The notes below the pieces were generated by a model. That model saw only the letters and a list, made by a program, of their open reading frames with translations. It was not told the origin of the DNA and did not search any database. Positions 14,156 through 21,471 of a stretch of 21,801 nucleotides of DNA are shown here, piece by piece. The stretch is from assembly GCA_964474655.1 (NCBI GenBank), contig CAYYTU010000049.1, positions 1-21,801 on the forward strand. The letters run 5' to 3'. Source of the stretch: CAYYTU01 sp964474655 (GTDB lineage: Bacteria; Chloroflexota; Anaerolineae; B4-G1). Numbering within the stretch: position 1 is the first letter of the stretch; each line of letters opens with the position of its first letter. The translations under genes and the position numbers were made by a program.

Positions 14156-15608
14156 GGAGCAATTCCCTCCTCGTGTAGCGCTATTCCTCTCACTGACAAT
14201 TGTCGCTCTCGCTTTCCTTCTGCGCGTCCACCGCATCGACGCCGAAGGACTTTGGATCGACGAGGCCTTCAGCGTCTGGCTGGCGCGGCAGCCTCTTGGG
14301 CAGATGGTGCGCTGGGTCGTGCGCATCGACCAGCACCCGCCGCTCTACTATTCCCTGTTGCACGGCTGGACCCGCCTTGTCGGCGATTCCGAGTTAGCCG
14401 TGCGGGCGCTCTCCGCTCTTTTCAGCACGTTGACCGTTCCCGTCATCCACCGGTTGGGGCGGCGCGTCGCCGGCGAGACGGCGGGCTTGCTCGCCGCGTT
14501 GATTTTGGCCGTATCTCCGTTTCACGTCCGCTTCGCCCAGGAAGTGCGGATGTACGCTTTGTTCGCGCTGGAAGCGTCGCTGGTGATGCTCGCGCTCGCG
14601 ACCATTAGCTTGCCCCAACCCACAACCCCAACCCCTAAACTCGTAACTGCCGTTTACATCCTATCCACCGCCGCCGCCCTCTGGACCCACAACACCGCCA
14701 TCTTCCTCTTCCTCGCCACTACCCTCTTCCTCCTGTTCCTTCGCTCCCCCGCTCCCCTGCCCCGCTCCCTTGCCCCCCTGCTCCTCTGGCTGCCCTGGCT
14801 CGTGCCCTTCATCCGGCAGGCTACTGGTGTCTACCGGCGCTTCTGGCTCCCTGCGCCCACCTGGGAGAGCGTCGTCGGCGTGATCGGCGCTTTCCTGTGC
14901 GATTTTTTGCCCTGGTCGCTGCCCGGCGTATGCGTGGTGAGCGTGGCGCTGGCGGCGCTGGCTCTGATGGGGCTGGCCCGTCTGCGTCAGAAGCCGATCC
15001 GCGCCGCGCTGCTGACCATCGCGTTCGTGACGCCCATCGGGGGCGAGTTACTGGTCAGCCTGTGGCGGCCCATCTTCTACGCCCGCACGTTGATCTGGGC
15101 CTCGCTCCCGCTCTACGTGCTGATGGCCGTGGGCCTGGCCTCCTGGCGCCGTCGATCACGCTTGCTCATCGCTGCTCTGATCGCGCTGCTGGCGGTGAAT
15201 GGGCTGGCGTTGCGGAACTATTATCGCACCTTCGAGAAGGAAGCGTGGGATGAGGCGGCTGCGCTTGTCGCCGACCATATCCAGCCTGACGATCTGCTCC
15301 TCTTCAATGCCACCTGGGGGCAGATTCCCTTTGACTATTACTTTAGCCGCTTGTACAATCAGCCGGTGGATGCACGCGGCGCCCCGGTCGATCTCTTCGA
15401 TCGCGGTGTGTTAGAGCCTCAGATGACTGAGGAGGACGTACCCCGATTACAATCGATCGTCCGTGACCGCGAGCGCGTCTGGATGGTCTATAGCCACGAT
15501 TGGTACACTGATCCTCAAGGGCTAATTCCCGTGACCCTGGATGAGGAACTCGATCGTCGCAGACGGTGGGACTTCCGCGGGCTCCGGGTCTCGTTGTGGG
15601 GCCGGTAA
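14130..15608 (+). CDS. GT39-like membrane glycosyltransferase (GT-C fold)
   Basis: A 492-residue polytopic membrane protein that probably transfers a sugar from a polyprenyl-phosphate donor to a glycan or protein outside the membrane. After the first membrane segment (16-33) comes LWIDEAFSVW with the GT-C catalytic acidic pair D44/E45, then DQHPPLYYSLLHGW (68-80), the ArnT/PMT signature. About ten further hydrophobic segments lead to a soluble C-terminal domain (about 380-492). GTG 14130 is the only in-frame start and overlaps the toxin's 3' end, implying translational coupling. Two degenerate tandem-repeat arrays are translated as residues 162-173 and 205-219. It likely works with the fusion protein encoded 51 bases downstream. 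Confidence 0.87.
   Translation: MRYTTSWAEEQFPPRVALFLSLTIVALAFLLRVHRIDAEGLWIDEAFSVWLARQPLGQMVRWVVRIDQHPPLYYSLLHGWTRLVGDSELAVRALSALFSTLTVPVIHRLGRRVAGETAGLLAALILAVSPFHVRFAQEVRMYALFALEASLVMLALATISLPQPTTPTPKLVTAVYILSTAAALWTHNTAIFLFLATTLFLLFLRSPAPLPRSLAPLLLWLPWLVPFIRQATGVYRRFWLPAPTWESVVGVIGAFLCDFLPWSLPGVCVVSVALAALALMGLARLRQKPIRAALLTIAFVTPIGGELLVSLWRPIFYARTLIWASLPLYVLMAVGLASWRRRSRLLIAALIALLAVNGLALRNYYRTFEKEAWDEAAALVADHIQPDDLLLFNATWGQIPFDYYFSRLYNQPVDARGAPVDLFDRGVLEPQMTEEDVPRLQSIVRDRERVWMVYSHDWYTDPQGLIPVTLDEELDRRRRWDFRGLRVSLWGR
14613..14647. repeat. degenerate heptamer array inside the GT39-like gene
   Basis: Five 7-base units read CCCCAAC, CCACAAC, CCCAACC, CCTAAAC, TCGTAAC. They encode a Pro/Thr loop (PQPTTPTPKLVT) between hydrophobic segments. 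The pattern resembles short tandemly repeated sequences known from cyanobacteria. Confidence 0.6.
14743..14784. repeat. degenerate C-rich ~7-bp array inside the GT39-like gene
   Basis: About six units of GCTCCCC/CTGCCCC type with period near seven. Encodes RSPAPLPRSLAPLLL next to a membrane segment. It is less regular than the other arrays. Confidence 0.45.
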
Positions 15609-15654
15609 TCACCAGCAAGGTATTAGAGGAGAAAGATCGATCAGGGCTCAATCC

Positions 15655-15689
15655 GAAACGTGAAACGTGAAACCCGTAACTTGAAACCT
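15655..15689. repeat. heptamer array at the start of the fusion gene
   Basis: Exactly five 7-base units: GAAACGT, GAAACGT, GAAACCC, GTAACTT, GAAACCT. The predicted GTG start codon (15660) lies across the first unit boundary, and the first ten residues are encoded by the array. Confidence 0.7.
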
Positions 15690-18629
15690 CACGCGGCGAT
15701 TCGTACCGGCGTGTGGTTCCTCCTGCTGCTTGTCGTCGCGGCGGCCGCGTGGATCGTCGTCGAGCGCCACCAAACGCGCATCCGCGGCGTGCCACGCGAC
15801 TTCCCGCCCCCCGTGACCGAGGCCGATGTGCCGACCCTCGGCGTCAACGTCGCGCTGGAGCAATACACAGATCAAGAACGCGACGCCGTGCTCGCCCGTC
15901 TCGCCGATGATGGCTTCGTCTGGCTGCGCCAGACGTTTTATTGGAGCCAGATCAAAGACAGCGGATGGGAGCCGGTAGAGTGCATCCTGGACGCGGTGGC
16001 GCGTTATCCTCAGTTACGCCTGGTGGTTGTGCTTGACGACGATCCCCCAGCCCCTCCCGAGCGTCCTGAACGCTTTGCCTCTTTCGCCAGTCAATTCGCC
16101 TCCCGCTACGGCGATCAAATCGACTACTATCAGATCTGGGACGAGCCCAATCTCTCACAACACTGGGGTGGCGCTCCGGCCAATCCGCGTGCTTACGCCG
16201 ATCTGTTGGCCCGCGCTGCCTGGGCCATCCGTGACGCCGACCCGGAGGCTCGCATCCTGCTGGCCGGGTTGGCGCCCACGATTGAATCTGGTGAGCGAAA
16301 CCTGAGTGATATACGCTTCCTGGAGCGGCTCTATCAGACCGGGGTGGGGCCTTACTTCGATATCGTGGTGGGCAAGCCTTACGGCTTCGACACTGGCCCC
16401 GACGACCGCCGCGTCGATGACTCGTTGCTCAACGTCTCGCGCCTGCTGCTGCTACGCGAGGTGATGGTCGAGCACGGCGACGAAGGGAAGGCAATCTGGG
16501 CCAGTCATTGGGGCTGGAACGCCTTGCCCGAAGGCTGGGAAGGCGCACCGTCCATCTGGGGCCAGACCGATGAGGCGACCCAGGCGGCGCGCACCGTCGC
16601 CACGCTGGAACGAGCGCGAGCCGAGTGGCCCTGGGTCGGCGCGATGATCCTGGAGCACTTCCAGCCTGCGGTGCCGGACGACGATCCGCGTTGGGGCTTC
16701 GCCCTGGTGGGGCCGGACGACGAGCCGCGTCCGGTCTACGACGCCGTGGTCGAGTGGGCCACCGGCCTCCCCGATGCCGCGTCGGTCGGCGGCTACCCGG
16801 CCCGCAACCGCTGGGCGAGCTACGGTGACGGCTGGCGCGTCGGGCCGCTGGGCGCCGATGTGCCCGTCGTTACGGACCTGATGGATCTATCCGAAAGCAG
16901 CACGACCACGTTTCGCTTTGAAGGATCGTCTGTAGCGCTGACGGTACAGCGAGGCCCGTATCGCGGCTTTCTTTACCTCACCGTGGACGGGGAGCCGGCC
17001 AACGCGCTCCTCCGTGACGATAAGGGGCGCGCTTACGTCGTGCTCTACGATGAAGAGCCCTCGTTCGCCACCGTGCCCCTGGCGACTGGGCTGGCCCCGG
17101 GTGTCCACACTGTCGAGGTTGTGGCCGAGGGCAGTCAAGGTCAGTGGCCCCTGATCGATTGGCGTGTGGGCGCAGCGCCAGTCCGCGATGGCTCCATCTG
17201 GAAACTGATCGGCCTGGGCGCGACGGGCCTGGCGCTGCTGACGCTTTTGGTGCGCGATGGACGGCGCGTCGATTGGGCTGCACTGGCCGAGATTTTCCTC
17301 GCCTGGCCCGAATGGGCCCAAACGACCCTGATCATCGGCCTGACTGGGCTATTCTGGGCCGCGGTTGCTTTACTCCCTATTCCCTACTCGCTACTCCCTG
17401 CCGCTCTGCCTCTCCTCGTCCTCGCTTTGCTTTTCTCCTGGCGTCCTGATCTGGGGCTGACGCTGATCGCTTTCGCTGCCCCGTTCTATCTGATACCGGA
17501 TCGGATGGTGTATCGGGCGCTGAGCCTGCCGGAGGTACTGGTCGTGCTGACGCTTGTTGGGCACGTGGGCAACGCGAAGCGTGCAGGTCTGCATGTGAGC
17601 AAGTGGGCAAGTCTTCAAGTGAGCAGGTGGCGTTCGCTCGATGGTGGCGTGGTGTTATTAACAGTGGCGGCGGTGATCGCCACCCTGACTGCCAATGATC
17701 GCCTGGCGGCGCTTTTTGATCTGCGGGCTATCTTTTTGCTCCCGGCGCTTTACTACGCGCTGCTGCGACGGGCGCGGATTGATGAGAAAGCACGCTGGCG
17801 ACTGATGGATGGCTTCGTGCTAGGCAGCGTCGGCGTGGCGCTGGTGGGCCTGATGCAGGTTGCGCTGGGGCGTAACCTGGTTCTGGCCGAAGGCGGCCTG
17901 TCGCGCCTGCAGAGCGTCTATCACTCGCCGAACAACGTGGCGCTCTACCTGGGGCGCACCTGGCCGTTCCTGGTGGCGGTGGCATTGTGGGGGGCGAAAG
18001 CACGTCGCCGCCGGCTCTACGCTCTGGCGATGGCACCGGTGACGCTGGCGCTGGGACTCAGCTTTTCGCGGGGGGCGCTGCTGCTGGCGCTGCCGGCGGC
18101 GCTGCTGGCGATGGGTTGGTGCGCCGGCGGACGCTGGCGCTGGAAAGCGCTGGCGCTGGTGCTGATCGGGGCCTTGGCCCTGATCCCGCTGCTCCATTTG
18201 CCGCGCTTCGCCTCGCTGTTCGATCTGCGTGGGGGTAGTACGTTCTTCCGGCTCCATCTTTGGCGCAGTAGCCTGCGGATAGCCCGCGATCACCCCTGGT
18301 TCGGCGTCGGCCCGGGTAACTTCCTTGATGCCTATCGCACGCGCTACGTCCTTCCCGCGGCTTGGCAGGAGTTTAACCTGGAGCATCCGCACAACATCTA
18401 CCTGGATCACTGGACGCGGCTGGGGTTGCTGGGCGTCCTGGCGGGAGCGTTGATCCAGGTCGCTTTCTGGCGGCGGATCGGGCACCGCGGGCGGCGCGAC
18501 CCGCTGGCGCTGGGGCTGGTGGGGAGTATGGCTGCGCTGCTGGCTCACGGATTGGTGGATAACGCGCTCTTCTTCCCCGATTTGGCATTGAGCTTCTTCC
18601 TGCTGCTGGCGTTGGCTGAACGCCGATAA
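15660..18629 (+). CDS. glycoside-hydrolase-like / O-antigen ligase fusion membrane protein
   Basis: A 989-residue protein in three parts. An N-terminal membrane segment (about 17-34) leads to a TIM-barrel glycoside-hydrolase-like domain of clan A type (about 50-370), with acid/base candidate E162 in WDEPNLS. At the nucleophile strand, where families of this type usually have TEFGW, it reads SHWGWN with H283, so the nucleophile appears lost. A beta-rich, carbohydrate-binding-like domain (about 375-515) follows. The C-terminal half is a polytopic O-antigen ligase/polymerase (Wzy_C) domain with VGPGNF and HPHNIYL (H909-). It may bind a glycan outside the membrane while ligating or polymerising it. 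The GTG start lies in a heptamer array. GAGGAG lies about 30 bases upstream, too far, so GTG 15711 is an alternative. Confidence 0.85.
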   Translation: MKRETRNLKPHAAIRTGVWFLLLLVVAAAAWIVVERHQTRIRGVPRDFPPPVTEADVPTLGVNVALEQYTDQERDAVLARLADDGFVWLRQTFYWSQIKDSGWEPVECILDAVARYPQLRLVVVLDDDPPAPPERPERFASFASQFASRYGDQIDYYQIWDEPNLSQHWGGAPANPRAYADLLARAAWAIRDADPEARILLAGLAPTIESGERNLSDIRFLERLYQTGVGPYFDIVVGKPYGFDTGPDDRRVDDSLLNVSRLLLLREVMVEHGDEGKAIWASHWGWNALPEGWEGAPSIWGQTDEATQAARTVATLERARAEWPWVGAMILEHFQPAVPDDDPRWGFALVGPDDEPRPVYDAVVEWATGLPDAASVGGYPARNRWASYGDGWRVGPLGADVPVVTDLMDLSESSTTTFRFEGSSVALTVQRGPYRGFLYLTVDGEPANALLRDDKGRAYVVLYDEEPSFATVPLATGLAPGVHTVEVVAEGSQGQWPLIDWRVGAAPVRDGSIWKLIGLGATGLALLTLLVRDGRRVDWAALAEIFLAWPEWAQTTLIIGLTGLFWAAVALLPIPYSLLPAALPLLVLALLFSWRPDLGLTLIAFAAPFYLIPDRMVYRALSLPEVLVVLTLVGHVGNAKRAGLHVSKWASLQVSRWRSLDGGVVLLTVAAVIATLTANDRLAALFDLRAIFLLPALYYALLRRARIDEKARWRLMDGFVLGSVGVALVGLMQVALGRNLVLAEGGLSRLQSVYHSPNNVALYLGRTWPFLVAVALWGAKARRRRLYALAMAPVTLALGLSFSRGALLLALPAALLAMGWCAGGRWRWKALALVLIGALALIPLLHLPRFASLFDLRGGSTFFRLHLWRSSLRIARDHPWFGVGPGNFLDAYRTRYVLPAAWQEFNLEHPHNIYLDHWTRLGLLGVLAGALIQVAFWRRIGHRGRRDPLALGLVGSMAALLAHGLVDNALFFPDLALSFFLLLALAERR
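17371..17398. repeat. heptamer array inside the fusion gene
   Basis: Four 7-base units: TACTCCC, TATTCCC, TACTCGC, TACTCCC. Translated as part of a hydrophobic segment (residues about 571-580). Confidence 0.7.
17587..17626. repeat. octamer array inside the fusion gene
   Basis: Five 8-base units: GTCTGCAT, GTGAGCAA, GTGGGCAA, GTCTTCAA, GTGAGCAG. Translated as a basic loop (LHVSKWASLQVSRW, residues about 643-656) between membrane segments. Confidence 0.65.
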
Positions 18630-18645
18630 TCGGGATGTCGTGATT

Positions 18646-19143
18646 CTACCAATTTACCAACCACCGATCTAACAGATATGGCTCCAGCAGGCGTAGGATC
18701 TTCATCAGCGGCGCGACGTCTCCCTGGTCGAACTGCGCTGGTTCGTCCGAGTCGATGTCGAGCACAGCGACCACCTGGTCGCCCTTGAGCACCGGCAGCG
18801 CTATCTCGCTCTTGGAGCGGGGATCACACGCGATGTGACCGGGAAACTGCTCGACATCGGACACGACCACGGGCTCCCTGGTGCGGGCACAGTGGAGGCA
18901 GACGCCGCGGCCCTCCAGCACCTGGCAGGCCACCGGCCCCTGGTACGGCCCGACGTGGAGCGCGTCTTCTTGATCTTCGGCCACGAAGTAGAAGCCGGTC
19001 CAGAAGTGGTGGGGCAGCTTGTGATGGAGCACGGCGCAGATGGTGGCCATTGCCGCGGTCAGATTGGGCGATTTATCTTCGATCAGGCCTTGCAGCTGCT
19101 CGTAGATGCGTTCGTATCGTCCGGCGCGTCTCTCGTCGATCAT
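18646..19143 (-). CDS. free methionine-(R)-sulfoxide reductase (GAF domain)
   Basis: A 165-residue cytoplasmic GAF protein of the fRMsr type, which reduces free methionine-R-sulfoxide with thioredoxin. The family core is clear: FWTGFYFV, LHVGPYQGPVAC, GRGVC, FPGHIACD and LDIDSDE. All three redox cysteines (C73, C82, C106) are present, though the first pair is one residue closer than in E. coli. ATG 19143 was chosen because AGAGGA lies four to five bases upstream. An in-frame GTG at 19203 would add 20 atypical residues. It converges with the fusion gene, 16 bases away, and is separated from the CBS-ACT gene by a terminator. Confidence 0.92.
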   Translation of the reverse strand: MIDERRAGRYERIYEQLQGLIEDKSPNLTAAMATICAVLHHKLPHHFWTGFYFVAEDQEDALHVGPYQGPVACQVLEGRGVCLHCARTREPVVVSDVEQFPGHIACDPRSKSEIALPVLKGDQVVAVLDIDSDEPAQFDQGDVAPLMKILRLLEPYLLDRWLVNW

Positions 19144-19249
19144 AAGTCCTCTTGATAGATCGTTGTAGCGGGTTTCTGAAAAACGGATTCTGCGGTACGT
19201 CACCCCATCTGTTGATCATTTTCCAGATCATCGAACGTCGGGGCTAGCT

Positions 19250-19280
19250 AAAACGCCCCTCCTGCTGGGAGGGGCGTTTT
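19250..19280 (-). terminator. intrinsic terminator of the CBS-ACT gene
   Basis: A perfect 13-bp stem (19250-19262 with 19268-19280) with a 5-base loop ends in TTTT on the minus strand. A/T arms on both sides mean it could also work on the plus strand. Confidence 0.9.
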
Positions 19281-19300
19281 CGGTTGGTATTGAGGGATGC

Positions 19301-19966
19301 CTAGTCGCAGGCGGGCAGCTTGCAGTAGCGAGAATCCTCCATCACGAAGCCCATCTCCTCCATCGCCTCGATCAAAGCCTCCTTGTCGGCGATCTCATCG
19401 ACGCGGATGGTGACCAGATACTCGCTGGGATCCTGGCCCATAATCGTACTCAGCGCCACGATGTTGATGCCCATCTCTGATATTTTGCCCGTGATCTTGG
19501 CCAGCTGGCCCTCCGCCTCGGGTACATACATACTGATGCGTACGCCTTCCTGCCGCGCGCCTAACATCTCCAGGAAGGTCTTGAAGACGTCGGTCTCGGT
19601 GATGATGCCCACGAGCTTGTCGTCGCGCATAACCGGGAGCCCGCCGATCTTGTTATCGGACATCACGCGGGCGGCCTCCTCCAGTGTGGTGTCCTCAGTC
19701 ACACTGATGACGTCTCGAGTCATAACGTCCTTCATCTTGATCTTGGACAGCAGGTAGGGGATCTCGTAGACGCTCAACGACGTGGCGGGCGAGGGCGAGA
19801 CCTTCAACAGATCGAGCTCGGATACGATCCCGACCATCTTGCCTTGTTTATTCACCACCGGCAGGCGGCGGATATCCTCGCTGTGCATCAAGCGCAGGGC
19901 TGTCTCCACGTCGACGTCCTGGCGAACGGTGATAGGGGGCTTGCTCATACGATCTTTGACTAACAT
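19301..19966 (-). CDS. CBS-pair and ACT domain protein (AcuB-like)
   Basis: A 221-residue cytoplasmic protein with two CBS motifs (about 6-55 and 76-130) forming one Bateman module. An ACT domain follows at about 140-210. CBS pairs bind adenosine nucleotides and ACT domains bind small ligands such as amino acids, so this is a probable metabolite sensor. The order matches AcuB-like proteins. Typical motifs are IRRLPVVNKQGKMVGIVSEL, KIGGLPVMRDDKLVGIITE and ISEMGINIVAL. AAGGAGG lies nine bases before the ATG. It is a single-gene transcript with its own promoter and terminator. The target it regulates cannot be seen here. Confidence 0.88.
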   Translation of the reverse strand: MLVKDRMSKPPITVRQDVDVETALRLMHSEDIRRLPVVNKQGKMVGIVSELDLLKVSPSPATSLSVYEIPYLLSKIKMKDVMTRDVISVTEDTTLEEAARVMSDNKIGGLPVMRDDKLVGIITETDVFKTFLEMLGARQEGVRISMYVPEAEGQLAKITGKISEMGINIVALSTIMGQDPSEYLVTIRVDEIADKEALIEAMEEMGFVMEDSRYCKLPACD

Positions 19967-20028
19967 TTGGCCTAACCTCCTTGTTTGGGGTTCTTGAGAT
20001 GAATGTTATAACCTAAAGGTGCATCTAT

Positions 20029-20057
20029 ATTATACTTGAAATAACTGATCTTGTCAT
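20029..20057 (-). promoter_or_regulatory. promoter of the CBS-ACT gene
   Basis: On the minus strand ATGACA (20052-20057) and a perfect TATAAT (20029-20034) are spaced by 17 bases, about 60 bases before the start codon. Confidence 0.75.
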
Positions 20058-20102
20058 CTGCTTCTGTTTGGACTTTGGTGGCTGCAATAGGCACGTTTTG
20101 TA

Positions 20103-21440
20103 TCAGGCTTCCACCCGCTGCCATACGTCAACGGCCAGCGCCCGCGAGCGGGCTGTGATTGTCTCTTCGTCCAGGGTGAGCAACTTCCGATTGCGCATCA
20201 GCACGCGCCCGGCGCAGACGGTGCCGGTGATCATCGAGGCCTCGACGCCGAAGAGCAAGTGCCAGGGCAGGTTGTCCGGCGTGAGCGGCGTCGTGGGGTG
20301 ATAGTCGATGAAGACCAGGTCGGCGGCAGCGCCTACGCTCAGCTCGCCCAGCGTCAGGTCGGGCCAGAAGACGCGGGCCAGCCGGGCGTTGTTCTCGTAG
20401 GCCAAGCGCATCACGGTGTCGCCCTGCATCGCCTGGGGATCGCGCTGATGGAGCTTGTGCACAAAGTAGGCCGTCTTCATCTCGGCGAACATCTGGTTGG
20501 AGAAGCCATCGTTGCCCAGCGCGACGTCGATGCCCGCGTCTAGCATCCGCTCGACCGGCGCGACGCCCACGGCGTTATTCATATTCGACCGCGGCTGGTG
20601 CGTGACCCAGGTCCCGCTCTCGGCCAACCGTTCGATCTCATGCTCATCGACGTGGACGCAGTGGACGGCGATGGTCCTGGGGCCGAGGATACCGGCGTCG
20701 CCCAGCCGGTGGATCACGCGCTTGCCGCTCTTCTCCAGCGCATCCTCCTGGTCGGAGACGCCCTCGGCGGCGTGGATGTGGAAGCCCAGGCCGACCTCCT
20801 TGGCGGCGTCCAGGCAATCGGCCAGCGTCTCGTCGGAAAGCGTCAGCGAGGCGTGGAGCCCGAAGGATGCGGCGAGCAACGGCTCATCGGCCGCCGCCCG
20901 CGCGAAGCGGACGTTCTCCTCGATGCCGGCTTGGGCGCGCTCGGGGCCGTCGCGGTCGGTGACCTCGTAGCAGAGCGAGGCGCGCAGCCCGGCCTCTTGC
21001 ACTGCCTCGGCGATCACGTCCAGGCTGCCGTCGATGGCGTTGGGGCTGGCGTGATGGTCGATGAGCGTGGTCGTGCCGTGCTTGATCGCGTCGACCAGAC
21101 AGACCAGGGCCGAGTGGCGCACGTCCTCTGGCGTGAGCGCCTTATCCAGCTGCCACCAGAGCTGCTGCAAGATCTGTGGGAAGCTGCCGGGCGGATCGCC
21201 GGGGATCGCCATCCCGCGAGAGAACGCGCCGTAGAAATGCGTGTGTCCGCAAATCGAAGCCGGCATCACCAGCTGACCGCCGGCGTCCCATCGGTCGACA
21301 TCGGGGAAGCGGGTGGCGAGATCGGCGGTCGTGCCGAGCGCGGTGATCGTATCGCCTTCAATGAGCAACGCCCCATCCTCGATCAGATTGGGTTCGCTGC
21401 CCAGGGTAGCCAAACGAGCGTGGGTGATCAGCGTCTTCAT
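20103..21440 (-). CDS. ssnA: SsnA-type metal-dependent amidohydrolase
   Basis: A 445-residue cytoplasmic amidohydrolase of the ATZ/TRZ-like superfamily, closest in my reading to SsnA (usual length about 440). Metal ligands are in place: GHTH (H66, H68), HIHAAE (H221/H223), AVHCVH (H260/H263) and GNDGF (D311). LWWQLDKAL and IDHHASPNAIDGSLDV are SsnA-like features. The substrate of SsnA is not established. Elsewhere the gene occurs with selenium-dependent and purine hydroxylase genes, which are absent here. ATG 21440 has GAGGAGG six bases upstream. The frame is open further upstream but lacks family sequence there. Confidence 0.82.
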   Translation of the reverse strand: MKTLITHARLATLGSEPNLIEDGALLIEGDTITALGTTADLATRFPDVDRWDAGGQLVMPASICGHTHFYGAFSRGMAIPGDPPGSFPQILQQLWWQLDKALTPEDVRHSALVCLVDAIKHGTTTLIDHHASPNAIDGSLDVIAEAVQEAGLRASLCYEVTDRDGPERAQAGIEENVRFARAAADEPLLAASFGLHASLTLSDETLADCLDAAKEVGLGFHIHAAEGVSDQEDALEKSGKRVIHRLGDAGILGPRTIAVHCVHVDEHEIERLAESGTWVTHQPRSNMNNAVGVAPVERMLDAGIDVALGNDGFSNQMFAEMKTAYFVHKLHQRDPQAMQGDTVMRLAYENNARLARVFWPDLTLGELSVGAAADLVFIDYHPTTPLTPDNLPWHLLFGVEASMITGTVCAGRVLMRNRKLLTLDEETITARSRALAVDVWQRVEA

Positions 21441-21471
21441 ACAAACCTCCTCGCTAACGACGTATTGGGGC

